A DNA stretch of 64,000 bases from Haladaptatus halobius (GTDB taxonomy: Archaea; Halobacteriota; Halobacteria; Halobacteriales; Haladaptataceae): the NCBI RefSeq assembly GCF_020618475.1, contig NZ_CP085335.1:2666001-2730000 (forward strand), given 5' to 3'. Under the pieces are notes generated by a model. The model saw nothing but the letters and a program-made list of their open reading frames with translations, did no database searches and had not been told where the DNA came from. Both the position numbers and the translations under genes were made by a program. Below, in pieces: positions 1-9,349 of the stretch (its first letter is position 1; each line of letters starts with the position of its first letter).

Positions 1-1504
1 TTTCGGCGGCGGAGATATCCTCGTGGATCGGCCGATCGTCGGTGAGCGGCGGCACGACCTCACGAACAGCATCGTAGGCTGCGCCGGTGCCGACGCCATG
101 CACGAGGTCGTCGATGAACTCAGCGGCCTGCGCGCCGCAGACGAGTTCGATGCCGACGACGGCGAGCGCATTTTCCACCGCCCGCCGGGCGTTGAACGCG
201 CTCTGGGCGCTCATGCTCACGTGGTCTTCCTGATTTCCGCTTACAGGAGTGTTGTCCATCGAGGCGCGGCCGATGGAGCGGTTCTCGTTCACCAGTGCCG
301 CGGCGGTGTACTGTGCTATCATGTAGCCCGACCGCAGCCCGCTGTGTTCGGTGAGGAACGGCGGAAGGTGCGGTTCTTGGATGTTCGGGTTGAGCATCCG
401 GTCGACACGGCGCTCCGAGATGGCAGCGAGTTCCGTAACCGCGTTCGTCAGGTAATCTAGCGGAAGCGCGAGCGGGTCGCCGTGGAAGTTACCGCCCGAG
501 AGGACGGCAGCGTCGCCCGTCCCGCTCGCTCGGCTGTTCACCGAATCGGCGGGGAAGATGAGCGGGTTGTCGGTCGCACTGTTGAGTTCGATTTCGACTG
601 CTTCTCGGAGATGGGCGACGGCGTCCCGAACCGCGCCGTGAACCTGTGGGAGACAGCGAATCGAGTAGGCGTCCTGCACCCGATCGCAGTTGCGGTGGGA
701 TTCGACGATCTCGGAGTCGGCGGTGAGACGCTTGACGTTTCGCGCGCTCTTCGTGTGACCTGCGTGGGGGCGAACGTCGGCGATGACCGAATCCGACGAC
801 GCGGTGGTTCCCATCGTCACTTCCGTGGTGAGCGCGCCGGCGATATCTCCCGCGCGAATCGCGCGCTCCGCGTCGCAGACGGCGAGGGAGGCGAGGCCGA
901 CCGTGAGTTGGGTTCCGTTGATGAGCGCCAGCCCCTCCTTCGCGGCGAGCGTGAGCGGTTCGAGTCCGACCATACCGAGGGCGTCTCCGCCGTCCATCCG
1001 CACTTCGCCGATGGTCGCGGTTCCCTCGCCCATCAGCACCAGCGCGAGGTGTGCGAGCGGTGCGAGATCGCCGCTGGCCCCGAGGCTCCCGCGCGAGTTG
1101 ACCACGGGGTGGACGCCCTCGTTCAGCATCGTCACGAGGTGGTCGACCACGATTTCGCGGACGCCGGAGTAGCCCTTGACGAGCGCGTTGACGCGCCCGA
1201 CCATCATCGCCCGAACCTCCTCGCGAGTCAGTTCCCGGCCCGCTCCGGCGGCGTGACTTCGGACGAGGTTGGCTTGGAGCGTCTCGATGTCCTCGCGGGG
1301 GATTCGCTCGTCCACGAGTTCGCCGAAGCCGGTGTTGACGCCGTAGACCGCCTCGCCGCTTTCGACCACTTGCTCTACGCGCTTGCGGGCGGTTCGAACC
1401 CGTTCACGGGCTTCTTCGGGGACGAAGACCGTCGCAGCGTCGCGCGCGACTCGTTCTACGTCCGCTGACGTCAGGGATTCGCCGTCGATTCGTACTTCGG
1501 TCAT
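1..1504 (-). CDS. hutH: Histidine ammonia-lyase (3' end outside window)
   Basis: Deaminates L-histidine to trans-urocanate, the first step of histidine breakdown, in the cytoplasm. About 501 codons are present; the reading frame is still open at base 1, so the C-terminus is missing. The family motif GSLGASGDLAPLAHL lies near residue 140; its Ala-Ser-Gly cyclises into the MIO electrophile. The N-terminal YGVNTGFGELVD segment and the later NSATDNPLIF and FHGDPLALPLDYL blocks are typical of HutH. The ATG at 1504 is chosen because an SD-like GGAAGTGAT lies six bases upstream. It is the last gene of the hut operon, separated from hutI by a 717-bp block without a gene. Function is certain at family level. 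Confidence 0.96.
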   Translation of the reverse strand, partial: MTEVRIDGESLTSADVERVARDAATVFVPEEARERVRTARKRVEQVVESGEAVYGVNTGFGELVDERIPREDIETLQANLVRSHAAGAGRELTREEVRAMMVGRVNALVKGYSGVREIVVDHLVTMLNEGVHPVVNSRGSLGASGDLAPLAHLALVLMGEGTATIGEVRMDGGDALGMVGLEPLTLAAKEGLALINGTQLTVGLASLAVCDAERAIRAGDIAGALTTEVTMGTTASSDSVIADVRPHAGHTKSARNVKRLTADSEIVESHRNCDRVQDAYSIRCLPQVHGAVRDAVAHLREAVEIELNSATDNPLIFPADSVNSRASGTGDAAVLSGGNFHGDPLALPLDYLTNAVTELAAISERRVDRMLNPNIQEPHLPPFLTEHSGLRSGYMIAQYTAAALVNENRSIGRASMDNTPVSGNQEDHVSMSAQSAFNARRAVENALAVVGIELVCGAQAAEFIDDLVHGVGTGAAYDAVREVVPPLTDDRPIHEDISAAE

Positions 1505-2221
1505 TTCGTCATCACTTCCTTTGTAAAGTTGTTACTGTCGATCATTTTGATGTAGAGACAGTCGCAATCACAGTGAAAGCGACCTCGAGATCCCTCGGGC
1601 GGTACGCTCGTGCGCCCCACGCTGCGCGCCTCGGTCGCTCGTTTCACTCGCTCCCTGCGGTGCTTACGGGGTCGTGCTTCGCGTACCGCCCTCGCCCTTT
1701 CAGTCTGCCAGGATTCGGATGGACAGGTTAGCGCGCTTTCCGGTGAATGACCGGTATGCGCGCTCGGCGGCTGGTCGGCTTGCCGTCGCGGTGGCGCGCA
1801 GTGACGCGTCCTCCGGACGCGTCCGCGCGAGGGATGAACACTGGAGCGAAGCGAAGCGCGCAATCGGTCGGGGAGGACGTGGCCTGCTGTGGCGGGTGCG
1901 GTAGCGGTGTTGTCTGGGTGGACTGAAAGGGGTCGCCCGCTCGCGTTCGCGTGGTCGTCACAGCGACCCCTCTCGGTGAGGTTCTCGTGAGCGACGGAGG
2001 AGCGAACGAGACCAGGGAAGAGCGAAGCTCTTCCCGTGCGAACGGAGTGAGCCGCGCCGAGATGTCGCCGTGCGACCGCGAGCGGGCAGGGGTTTTCCGA
2101 GACGTAGCCATTCTGGCGATGAAATCGTCTCGTCGAGAACACCAAGGAACGGTCTGGGTCAACACTACCGCGGTAACGCAGTCCTCTCGAAACCATCGTC
2201 CGGCGTAGCCGCAGACTCGTG
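1505..2221. repeat. 717-bp non-coding block with several inverted repeats, inside the hut operon
   Basis: No convincing gene is present: the open frames here have Arg/Ser/Pro-rich translations typical of antisense GC-rich DNA. Instead the block is full of inverted repeats: GGGCGGTACGC at 1597-1607 against its complement at 1681-1691; AGGGGTCGC at 1928-1936 against 1963-1971; and a 9-bp-arm hairpin GGGAAGAGC-GAA-GCTCTTCCC at 2015-2035. Short words such as gagcgaa and tcgctcg recur in it. The style resembles repeated intergenic elements I associate with haloarchaeal genomes, but copy number cannot be seen from one window. It separates hutI from hutH in an otherwise overlapping operon, suggesting an insertion. 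Confidence 0.55.
1511..1519 (-). promoter_or_regulatory. Shine-Dalgarno-like site of hutH
   Basis: Read on the minus strand this is GGAAGTGAT, ending six bases before the hutH ATG. It is one mismatch from the GGAGGTGAT complementary to the archaeal 16S 3' end. Most first genes in this window look leaderless, so an SD here suggests hutH is translated from an mRNA with a leader, as expected for an internal operon gene. Confidence 0.5.
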
Positions 2222-3463
2222 TTACTCATGATGAACCACCTCGCCGCCCTTCAACACCGTCTCGACCACGTTCACGCCGAAGTTGTAGGGAACGTGGACG
2301 TAGCTCGGCGCGTCGAGCACCGCGATATCGCCGGGAGTGCCCGGCTGGAGCGTCCCGGTTCCATCGTCCATATCGAGCGCCTGTGCGGCGTTCTTCGTCC
2401 CGGCGACCAGCGCCTCGGCGGGCGTCATCCCCATCTCGACGCAGGACAGCGACGCGGCGAACTCCATGCTCTGCGAGTAGCAGTTCGGGTTGAAGTCCGT
2501 GGCGACGGCGACGGGCGCGCCCGCGTCGAGGAACGCCCGCGCGTCGGCGTACTCCGCACCGAGGCCGAAGGCGGTGCCGGGGAGCAGGACGGGCACCACG
2601 CCCGCATCGGTGACGGCGTCGATGTCCTCCTGCGTCGCGTACAGCAGGTGGTCGGCGCTGGTCGCGCCGAGCTGGGCGGCGAGCTGCGTTCCGCCGATGT
2701 GCGCGAGTTCCTCGGCGTGCACCTTCGGGGTCAGCCCGTGTTCCTCGCCGGTCACCAGCACGCGCCGCGACTGCGGGACGCTGAAGACGCCCTCCTCGCA
2801 GAACACGTCGCAGAACCGCGCGATGCCCTGCTCCGCGACCGCCGGAATCTGCTCGTCGACCACCTCGTCCACGTAGTCGTCCGCGTCCCGACCCTCGGGG
2901 ACGGCGTGTGCGCCCATGAAAGTCGGAACCACGTCGACGGGGTGTCGGTCGTTCGCGCGGGCGATAACGTCGAGCATCCGCAGTTCGGTCGCCGTGTCAA
3001 GACCGTAGCCGGATTTCACCTCCACGGTCGTCGTCCCGTGGGCGAGCATGGTGTCGAGGTGCGAGAGGAGGTGCGAGAGCAGTTCCTCGTCGCTGGCCTC
3101 CCGAGTCGCTCGGACGGTGCGGAGGATGCCGCCGCCCTCCGCGAGGATCTCCTGATACGTCTTCCCCCGCAGTTTTGCCTCGAACTCGTCGGAGCGGTCG
3201 CCCGCGAACAGGGCGTGGGTGTGCGGGTCGACGAAGCCCGGAACGACCGCCTTACCGCGAGCGTCGATCGCGTACTCCGCGTTCTCCGGCGGATACTCGC
3301 GCGTTACGGGGCCGGTCGCGCCGACGCGCGTGACTTCGCCGTCGACCACCGCGATCGCCGCGTCCTCGTAGATTCCGAGTGAGCCGTCTGCTTCGACAGT
3401 GACTATCTGGGCGGCGTCGTGGACGACGGCGGTGTGGTCGTGGTCAGGGTTCGGGTCGCTCAT
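2222..3463 (-). CDS. hutI: Imidazolonepropionase
   Basis: Hydrolyses 4-imidazolone-5-propanoate to N-formimidoyl-L-glutamate, third step of histidine degradation. The 413-aa protein is full length for the amidohydrolase family. Visible landmarks: FVDPHTHALFAG near residue 75 (metal-binding HxH), the VEVKSGYGLD block near 150, KVHAEEL near 240 and VAVATDFNPNC near 320. Its start overlaps the end of hutG by four bases (ATGA), showing tight translational coupling with hutG and hutU. The hut order here is U-G-I-H. Confidence 0.97.
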   Translation of the reverse strand: MSDPNPDHDHTAVVHDAAQIVTVEADGSLGIYEDAAIAVVDGEVTRVGATGPVTREYPPENAEYAIDARGKAVVPGFVDPHTHALFAGDRSDEFEAKLRGKTYQEILAEGGGILRTVRATREASDEELLSHLLSHLDTMLAHGTTTVEVKSGYGLDTATELRMLDVIARANDRHPVDVVPTFMGAHAVPEGRDADDYVDEVVDEQIPAVAEQGIARFCDVFCEEGVFSVPQSRRVLVTGEEHGLTPKVHAEELAHIGGTQLAAQLGATSADHLLYATQEDIDAVTDAGVVPVLLPGTAFGLGAEYADARAFLDAGAPVAVATDFNPNCYSQSMEFAASLSCVEMGMTPAEALVAGTKNAAQALDMDDGTGTLQPGTPGDIAVLDAPSYVHVPYNFGVNVVETVLKGGEVVHHE

Positions 3464-4401
3464 CGACCACCTCCCAGCGCGGCGAGGAAATGCGCGATCG
3501 CTCGCGCCCCCGCCGTCGCGGTCAGGTTTTCACGGTCGAGCGACGGCGCGCATTCGACCACCTCGAACCCCGCGACTCGGTCGTCGCTCGCGGCGAGTCG
3601 GAGCATCCGGAACAGTTCGCGGGTCATGATGCCGCCCGGCGTAGGGGCACTGACCCCCGGCGCGGCGGCGGCGTCCAGCACGTCCAAGTCAACGCTGACG
3701 TAGACGGAATCCGCATCGCCCATCGCGTCTAGCGCGGTGTCGACGGCGGACACGGAGTTTTCGCCCACTTCTTCCGCCGTAACAATTTCGCCGCCTTCCT
3801 CCCGGACGAACTCCGCGTACCCAGTGCTCGTCTCGAAGTGCCGCGCGCCGACGCAGGCGTAGGCGTCCAGTCCGTCCCCGTACAGTTGGCGGTAGGGCGT
3901 TCCGCTGGTCGGGTCGTCGCGCACTTCGCGCACGTCGAGGTGCGCGTCGAAGTTGACGACGCCGAGCGAATCGTCGTCGAGGAGGGGGGCGGCGTTCGGG
4001 TATGTTAGCGAGTTGTCGCCCCCGAGAAAGACGGGGAACGTGTCGGCGTCGTGGAGTCGCTGCGAGAGGGTACCGACGCTCCGCTGGATGGTCTCGACGG
4101 TCGGCGGTTCCGCGGCGTCGAACGCCAGAGTGCAGTCACCCGCGTCGCCGACGCTTCCGACCGGCCCGGCGTCGAAGTGGTGGGTCTTCACCGACGCAAG
4201 CGCCTCGCGGAGCGCGGCGGGGCCGTCCGCCGCGCCTTTCCGACCGATGACCGCCCGATCGAACGGTTCGCCGAGGAGCACGGCGTCGAACTCGCTCGCG
4301 GTGTCGAGCGAGTCGACGGGTTCGACCACGTCGCCGAACTGCTCGTCGGTCGGGTCGGACGAGGTGCCCGCCCATTCGAAGGTCTGAGTGAACTCGCTCA
4401 T
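3460..4401 (-). CDS. hutG: Formimidoylglutamase (ureohydrolase family)
   Basis: Hydrolyses N-formimidoyl-L-glutamate to L-glutamate and formamide, the last step of the pathway. The 313-aa protein belongs to the arginase/agmatinase family. The di-manganese motifs are visible: [18 protein letters not shown] and SVDLDVLD followed by [11 protein letters not shown]. The family alone would not separate HutG from agmatinase; the assignment rests on four-base overlaps with hutU upstream and hutI downstream. The N-terminal [12 protein letters not shown] agrees with haloarchaeal HutG as I remember it. Confidence 0.94.
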   Translation of the reverse strand: MSEFTQTFEWAGTSSDPTDEQFGDVVEPVDSLDTASEFDAVLLGEPFDRAVIGRKGAADGPAALREALASVKTHHFDAGPVGSVGDAGDCTLAFDAAEPPTVETIQRSVGTLSQRLHDADTFPVFLGGDNSLTYPNAAPLLDDDSLGVVNFDAHLDVREVRDDPTSGTPYRQLYGDGLDAYACVGARHFETSTGYAEFVREEGGEIVTAEEVGENSVSAVDTALDAMGDADSVYVSVDLDVLDAAAAPGVSAPTPGGIMTRELFRMLRLAASDDRVAGFEVVECAPSLDRENLTATAGARAIAHFLAALGGGR

Positions 4402-6125
4402 TTTCTGTCTCGCATCGGAACCGGAACGTTCGATTTCTCCGCCTGTTCCATCGCCGCGTCGTAGCCCGCGTCGGCGTGACGAATCACGCCCATTCCGGGG
4501 TCGGTCGTGAACACGCGGCGGGCCTTCTCCGCCGCGAGGTCGGAGCCGTCAAGGACGACGTGGTTGTTCGCGTGGAGCGCGTTGCCGATGCCGACGCCGC
4601 CCCCGTCGTGGACGCTCACGATGTCAGCGCCCGCCGCGCAGTTAAGCAGGGCGTTCAGAATGGGCCAGTCGGCGACGGCGTCAGAATCGTCGCGCATGGC
4701 CTCCGTCTCACGGTTCGGGCTGGCGACCGAACCGGCGTCGAGGTGGTCGCGTGTGACGACGATGGGAGCCTCGATCTCGCCCTCCGCGACGAGGTCGTTG
4801 ATTCGAAGGGCGAAGCGGGCGCGCTCCGTGAGTCCCTCATCGTCGGTATCGTATCCGAGCCAGCACACCCGCGATGGGAGGCCCTGAAACGCGACCTGCT
4901 CCTGTGCGAGGTCGATCCATCGGTGGAGCTGTTCTTTCTCGGGGAACAGCTCTTTCACTGCATCGTCGGTGCGGCGGATGTCGTCGGGGTTCCCCGAGAG
5001 CGCGGCCCACCGGAACGGACCTTTTCCTCGGCAGAAGAGCGGGCGGATGTACGCCGGAACGAAGCCCGGATAGTCGAACGCGTTCTCCATTCCTCGGTGT
5101 TCTTTCACCTGTCCGCGGATGTTGTTGCCGTACTCGAACGCGACCGCGCCCGCGTCCTGTATGTCGAGGATAGCCTGCACGTGACGTTCCATCGTGTCGA
5201 GGCTCTCCTCGACGTATCTCTCCTGATTCTCGTCGCGGAGTTCGTCGGCTTCTGCGACGGCGTAGCCCGAGGGGTAGTAGCCCTCCAGTTCGTCGTGCGC
5301 GCTCGTCTGGTCGGTGACGACGTCCGGGACGAAATCGCGGGAGAGCATCCCTTCCAGCATGTCGGCGGCATTGACGTGGACGCCGACGGAGTAGGGTTCG
5401 CCAGCCTCGGCGGCCTCCGTCGCCTTTCGGATGGCCTCGTCCAAGTCGTCGGTCTTCTCCATGCAGTAGCCCGTCTCGATTCGGCGGTCGATGCGGGCCT
5501 CGTCTACCTCGGCGGCGATGCAGACGCCGTGATTCATCGTCACCGCAAGGGGTTGGGCACCGCCCATTCCGCCGAGGCCGCCAGTGACGACGATTTTGCC
5601 TTCGAGACTGCTGTCGTAGTGTTTGTCCGCGAGCGCGGCCAGCGTCTCGTAGGTTCCTTGGATGATGCCCTGCGTGCCGATGTACGCCCACGACCCGGCG
5701 GTCATCTGGCCGTACATGATGAGGCCCTTCGCTTCAAGTTCGTGGAAATGCTCCCAATCGTCCCACTTTCCGACGAGGTTCGAGTTGGCGATGAGCACGC
5801 GGGGAGCGCGCTCGTGGGTCATGAACCGGCCGACGGGTTTGCCCGACTGGACGAGAAGTGTCTCGTCGTTGTCGAGTTCGCGCAGTTCAGCCATGATGGC
5901 GTCGTAGGCGTCCCAACTGCGGGCCGCCCGTCCGGTGCCGCCGTAGACGACGAGGTCTTCCGGTTTCTCGCCCACCTCCGGGTCGAGGTTGTTGTTTAGC
6001 ATGCGGAGTGCCGCCTCCTGTCGCCAGCCCTTGCACTCGATGTCCGTTCCGGTCGGCGCGCCCCGGTACTCGCGCCACTGGGCGCTCGGTTCGCCCACGC
6101 CGTGGGATTCGACTCGCTCTTCCAT
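4398..6125 (-). CDS. hutU: Urocanate hydratase
   Basis: Converts urocanate to 4-imidazolone-5-propanoate using tightly bound NAD+. The 575-aa protein is full length. Family landmarks include [13 protein letters not shown] near residue 60, [11 protein letters not shown] near 95, the [15 protein letters not shown] dinucleotide-binding glycine loop near 180 and [14 protein letters not shown] near 365. It is the first gene of the hut operon. A TATA-like box at 6151-6158 read on the minus strand places the start of transcription almost at the ATG, so its mRNA should be leaderless. The stop overlaps the start of hutG by four bases. Confidence 0.97.
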   Translation of the reverse strand: MEERVESHGVGEPSAQWREYRGAPTGTDIECKGWRQEAALRMLNNNLDPEVGEKPEDLVVYGGTGRAARSWDAYDAIMAELRELDNDETLLVQSGKPVGRFMTHERAPRVLIANSNLVGKWDDWEHFHELEAKGLIMYGQMTAGSWAYIGTQGIIQGTYETLAALADKHYDSSLEGKIVVTGGLGGMGGAQPLAVTMNHGVCIAAEVDEARIDRRIETGYCMEKTDDLDEAIRKATEAAEAGEPYSVGVHVNAADMLEGMLSRDFVPDVVTDQTSAHDELEGYYPSGYAVAEADELRDENQERYVEESLDTMERHVQAILDIQDAGAVAFEYGNNIRGQVKEHRGMENAFDYPGFVPAYIRPLFCRGKGPFRWAALSGNPDDIRRTDDAVKELFPEKEQLHRWIDLAQEQVAFQGLPSRVCWLGYDTDDEGLTERARFALRINDLVAEGEIEAPIVVTRDHLDAGSVASPNRETEAMRDDSDAVADWPILNALLNCAAGADIVSVHDGGGVGIGNALHANNHVVLDGSDLAAEKARRVFTTDPGMGVIRHADAGYDAAMEQAEKSNVPVPMRDRK

Positions 6126-6211
6126 ACCGTGTCATTGGTGCGCGAAGTGCAAATATCCAAGGCCACGCTTACGGAGGGTTCTTTAAATACTTGCCGCGAG
6201 GAAAACGAGTC
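6126..6211. promoter_or_regulatory. Divergent promoter region between hutU and its probable regulator
   Basis: This 86-bp gap holds two oppositely directed TATA-like boxes. GGATATTT, minus strand, is at 6151-6158, about 27 nt from the hutU ATG. TTTAAATA, plus strand, is at 6182-6189, about 27 nt from the regulator ATG. Both genes therefore look leaderless. Any operator of a shared regulator must lie in or next to these boxes; I see no obvious palindrome that decides it. Confidence 0.65.
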
Positions 6212-6856
6212 ATGCACGAGGTCGTGATGCGGATCGAGCAACCCAGTGTGTGCGCGAAAGCGACCGCGGGAACCGAGGCGACCATCGAGCTATGGTGTAA
6301 CGACCACTGCGACCTCCTCCACGTCGGCGGCCCGGCGGGTCGGGCCGCGCTGGAACACGTCGAGGGACTCGTCGGCGTACGGGAACTGCTGGTCGAAGGC
6401 GACGAGCGACTGGCGATGACCGAGGCGTGTCTGCGAGACTACGAGACAGACACCGTCGAATCATTTCTCGCTCGGCACGGTTGCCTGCTCGTGCCGCCTC
6501 TGCGCTACGCGGACGGCGAGAAGTGGTGTCGGGTGCTCGCTCTCGATTCCGGAAATCTGACCGACCTCTACCGCGATTTAGTGGAGGCGTTCCCGGTGAC
6601 GGTCGAGTCGAAGCGCGAGATTTCTGCGGTGCCCGGCAACCGCCCGCTGCTCACGCCGGAGACCGCCCTTCCCGACCTCTCGCCCCGTCAGCGCGAGGCG
6701 CTAGTCACGGCCCACGAAACGGGGTACTACCGAATTCCGCGCGAGACGACGACGGCCGACATCGCCGCGGAGATGGGGGTCGGGCGCCGGACGGCGGAAG
6801 AGCACCTGCGGCGGGCGGAAAACAAACTGGTCGCGGGGCTGGTGGCGTTCTACTGA
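6212..6856 (+). CDS. Bat-type helix-turn-helix regulator, probable hut regulator
   Basis: A 214-aa cytoplasmic protein ending in an HTH_10 (bacterio-opsin activator) domain, roughly residues 155-210: it begins LSPRQREAL, continues TTADIAAEMGVG and ends in a recognition helix with RRTAEEHLRRAENKL. The N-terminal 150 residues form a small uncharacterised domain common to haloarchaeal HTH_10 proteins; I do not see its ligand site. The ATG at 6212 is chosen over an in-frame start at 6008 because the TATA-like box at 6182-6189 lies between them. It is divergent from hutU across 86 bp, so control of the hut operon is an inference from position. Its stop is three bases from the stop of the convergent mscS gene. 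Confidence 0.8.
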   Translation: MHEVVMRIEQPSVCAKATAGTEATIELWCNDHCDLLHVGGPAGRAALEHVEGLVGVRELLVEGDERLAMTEACLRDYETDTVESFLARHGCLLVPPLRYADGEKWCRVLALDSGNLTDLYRDLVEAFPVTVESKREISAVPGNRPLLTPETALPDLSPRQREALVTAHETGYYRIPRETTTADIAAEMGVGRRTAEEHLRRAENKLVAGLVAFY

Positions 6857-6858
6857 CC

Positions 6859-7716
6859 TCACTCCGAGAGCGATATTCCCTCCTCGTCGAAGCGTCGTTC
6901 GACCCGCCGGAAGAACTCCGAGCGGGCCGCCACGAACTCCGAGTGGTCGGGGTCGTCTATCCAGAAGCGCACCTCCACGTCGACGCGGGAGTCGGTCATG
7001 TTGACGATTCGAATCGACGGCTCGGGGTCGTCCAAGACGGCGTCGTGGCGCTCGGCTTCCTCCAACAAAATCGCGCTCACCGCGTCGACGTCCGCGTCGT
7101 ATCCGACGGGGAACTCGTGGCTGACGCGGAGCGCGTCGCCGGCGACCGGATTCGTCACGGCGTTGGTCGCAAGCACGGAGTTCGGCACCGTGATGAGTTC
7201 GTTGTCGAAGGTTCGGACGCGTGTCACGCGGAAGGTGATATCCTCGATGACGCCCTCGTTTCCTTCCCACTCGATCCAGTCGCCGATGTTGAACCGTGGG
7301 TCGGTGACGATGAAGACACCGCCGACGAGGTTCGACGCGATGTCGCGGGTTGCGAATCCGACGGCGATGGTCAACGCGGCCGCGAGCGTCGCGGATGCGC
7401 CGAAAACGTCGACCCCGGCGAGGTCGAGCGCCAACAGAACCCCCGCGAACCAGATTCCCGCGCGGACGACGCGAAGTATCGCTCCCCGGATGGTGAGATT
7501 GACGTTGCGAACCCGGAGCGCGTGCTCGGCCAGCGGTTCTAGCATGAACCGACCGATGGCGTAAACGACGGCGAGCGAGACCGTGAACACCGCCACTCCC
7601 AAGGTGTACTCCGGAATCTTATCGAGCAGTTCCAGGTTGTCGAGCACCGTTCCCAACAGCGACCGAAGTTGGACGACGACACCACCCTGCACGTCGATTT
7701 CTGACGGACAGTGCAC
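6859..7716 (-). CDS. mscS: Small-conductance mechanosensitive channel, MscS family
   Basis: Integral membrane channel that opens under membrane tension and releases osmolytes on hypo-osmotic shock. The 285-aa protein has three hydrophobic segments in the first 140 residues. The third is the pore-lining helix with the GFATRDIASNLVGG signature, followed by the beta domain (FNIGDWIEWEGNEGVIEDI) and the alpha/beta C-terminal domain. The listed start is GTG at 7716; a second GTG at 7692 fits better with a TATA-like CATAACC about 27 nt before position 7701, so the protein may be eight residues shorter. Family certain, start uncertain. Confidence 0.93.
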   Translation of the reverse strand: MHCPSEIDVQGGVVVQLRSLLGTVLDNLELLDKIPEYTLGVAVFTVSLAVVYAIGRFMLEPLAEHALRVRNVNLTIRGAILRVVRAGIWFAGVLLALDLAGVDVFGASATLAAALTIAVGFATRDIASNLVGGVFIVTDPRFNIGDWIEWEGNEGVIEDITFRVTRVRTFDNELITVPNSVLATNAVTNPVAGDALRVSHEFPVGYDADVDAVSAILLEEAERHDAVLDDPEPSIRIVNMTDSRVDVEVRFWIDDPDHSEFVAARSEFFRRVERRFDEEGISLSE

Positions 7717-7786
7717 ACCTCAGGGTTATGGCCCGCGACCGTCTGACGAAACCTTAAGTGGTGTCAGAACGCGAATGTACCTAACG

Positions 7787-8191
7787 ATGGGCAACAAGAA
7801 CAAGACGATCTCCTTCCGGGTCAACGAGGACGCCTTCGAAACCCTGCGGGAGATCGCGGAGAAGCGCGATATCTCTCTGTCGGCGGTGTTCCGCGACTAC
7901 GTGGACATGCTGGTCGCCCACGACGGGAAGATACAGGTCGTCCCCGAAAATCAGGTCGAGGAGAGCGACGGGAACTCGTTCCCGCCGAAGGTCGAGGTGC
8001 CCAAGAGCTTCGTCCGCGAGCACGAGCGACTCGAACTGGAGGCCGAACATCTCCGCGAACAGCTACAGGAGCACAAACAGTTCGTTCGCCACCTCCAGAC
8101 GAAGGTGGATGACGAGGCCGAAGAGGAGGTCATCCAATTGGAGGAGCTGGACGACGAACTGGAGACCGACGAACCGTTCCGTCTCGGGTAG
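7787..8191 (+). CDS. Ribbon-helix-helix-like protein with acidic C-terminal coiled coil
   Basis: A 134-aa protein. Residues 6-45 (KTISFRVNEDAFETL, then SLSAVFRDYVDML) have the strand-helix-helix pattern of Arc/CopG/MetJ-type DNA-binding domains. Residues 75-115 are a charged heptad-rich helix, probably a coiled coil, and the last 15 residues are very acidic. The start at 7787 is chosen from a TATA-like CTTAAG at 7754-7759 about 30 nt upstream; ATG at 7775 is possible. It has the 58 bp between the mscS start and itself as upstream region. The target DNA is unknown; it could be a regulator or a nucleoid-type protein. Confidence 0.75.
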   Translation: MGNKNKTISFRVNEDAFETLREIAEKRDISLSAVFRDYVDMLVAHDGKIQVVPENQVEESDGNSFPPKVEVPKSFVREHERLELEAEHLREQLQEHKQFVRHLQTKVDDEAEEEVIQLEELDDELETDEPFRLG

Positions 8192-8221
8192 ACGGACGGT
8201 GCTCGCGCCGATTTCGACGGG

Positions 8222-8677
8222 TTATCCCGACAGCGAGTGTTTCTTCTGCCGGGCGCGCGCTTCCATCGAGTCGTCGCCCTCCACATCGGCGAGTTCTTCT
8301 ATTGCTTCGAGCGTCCGCACCGAATCGTCCAGAAACGAGAGGATGTCGCCGGAGTAGGCGTACACCATGTAGTCGTCGCTCATCACGTCCACGATGGCGT
8401 CGGGGCCGAGACCGCCTTCGCGCAGTTCCAGCAGGTAGCGCATGAACTTCCGCTCAGGACAGCCGCAGTAGGGATTGCTCTGGCAGTCGCAATCAAGGAA
8501 GTCCTCCGCGAAATCGAGGACGCGATCTCGCGTCGCCTCGTCCAGTTTCTGGAGCCCCTCTCCCTGAAAGAGGATGTCCAGCGTCGCACCCTTGAACGCT
8601 CCCTTCGGGATGTTGGTATCCAACTGCGAGGAGATCTGGCGATGGTTTTTGACGTAGATTTTGTCCGTGATAGCCAC
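8222..8677 (-). CDS. Conserved haloarchaeal protein, DUF5814-like
   Basis: A 151-aa protein with a cysteine-rich centre (DCDCQSNPYCGCPERK), which suggests metal binding, followed by helices. The sequence resembles DUF5814, a domain I recall in haloarchaeal proteins related to superfamily 2 helicases; no helicase motif is present here, so this would be the stand-alone form. The GTG at 8677 is preferred to an in-frame TTG at 8722 because a TATA-like CTTATCC lies between them, about 31 nt before the GTG. Biological role not recognised. Confidence 0.7.
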   Translation of the reverse strand: MAITDKIYVKNHRQISSQLDTNIPKGAFKGATLDILFQGEGLQKLDEATRDRVLDFAEDFLDCDCQSNPYCGCPERKFMRYLLELREGGLGPDAIVDVMSDDYMVYAYSGDILSFLDDSVRTLEAIEELADVEGDDSMEARARQKKHSLSG

Positions 8678-8731
8678 GCGTGGTGAATCGTATTCGGTTC
8701 CGCCGGATAAGGGTGTCGTCAAATTGGGGGA

Positions 8732-9349
8732 CTATTCCGCAAACGGAGGGTTCTCGAACTCGGCCCCGCAGTTACGGCAGACGACGACCGTCTGGGTCTC
8801 CTCGCCGAGAGCGACGCGAAGCTCGTGGCCGCACTCGGGACACCCCTGCGAGACGCGCTCCGCTCCGCAGTCCGGGCAGACGAACGTGAGCGCGCTCTCA
8901 CCAATCTCTAAGCGCATATCGTCGTGGGAACACTCGGGACAGTCCGCGGGAATGCGAACATCCTCGCTGTCGCGGGGTGCTCCCATCGCAAGCACGACGA
9001 GTTCGTCGTCGGATTCGTTTGCGCCGGATTGGAACTCGCCGGGCGCGAACCTGATCGCTTCGCCAGCGCCGACGGTGACCTCGCCGCCTTCGCTCGTCGT
9101 TTCGTCGCTCTCGCAGTCCGCATCTCGAAGCAGCGTAAACGTCTCGAACGTCGCTTCCCCCTCGATGACGACGGACACCTCCTCTTGATCCATGTGCGCG
9201 TGGAGTCCTCCGGAGAGTTCTTCGCCGGAGGCGAGCCGATAGTGGTTGATCGCAACGTCGGTCGTTCTCAATGGCTCGGACAGACTGCGGCGGTCGCCGT
9301 CGTTCCCCACGGCGTTCGGTTCCTCGTCGTCGATGGAAACGTGCTCCAT
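8732..9349 (-). CDS. Cupin domain fused to C-terminal zinc ribbons
   Basis: A 205-aa protein. Residues about 25-130 form a cupin: LSGGLHAHMDQEEVSVV supplies the two histidines and acidic residue of motif 1, and IRFAPGEFQSGAN is the second motif. The last 75 residues contain four CxxC knuckles (CPEC, CPDC, CPEC, CRNC), enough for two zinc ribbons. Cupins of this kind bind a metal or small ligand, and the ribbons could bind nucleic acid or protein. ATG at 9349 is preferred to an in-frame TTG at 9376. It stands alone on the minus strand, 103 bp after the prenyl synthase. The function is unknown. Confidence 0.72.
   Translation of the reverse strand: MEHVSIDDEEPNAVGNDGDRRSLSEPLRTTDVAINHYRLASGEELSGGLHAHMDQEEVSVVIEGEATFETFTLLRDADCESDETTSEGGEVTVGAGEAIRFAPGEFQSGANESDDELVVLAMGAPRDSEDVRIPADCPECSHDDMRLEIGESALTFVCPDCGAERVSQGCPECGHELRVALGEETQTVVVCRNCGAEFENPPFAE

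Noticed and set aside
1501..2229. 242-aa minus-strand frame between hutI and hutH
   Set aside because: Arg/Ser/Pro/His-rich with no domain, and it covers inverted repeats; it reads like a non-coding element.
4476..5999. 507-aa plus-strand open frame
   Set aside because: It lies wholly antisense to hutU; the minus-strand protein is a clear urocanate hydratase and the antisense translation has no recognisable domain. Antisense frames of this length are common in GC-rich haloarchaeal DNA.
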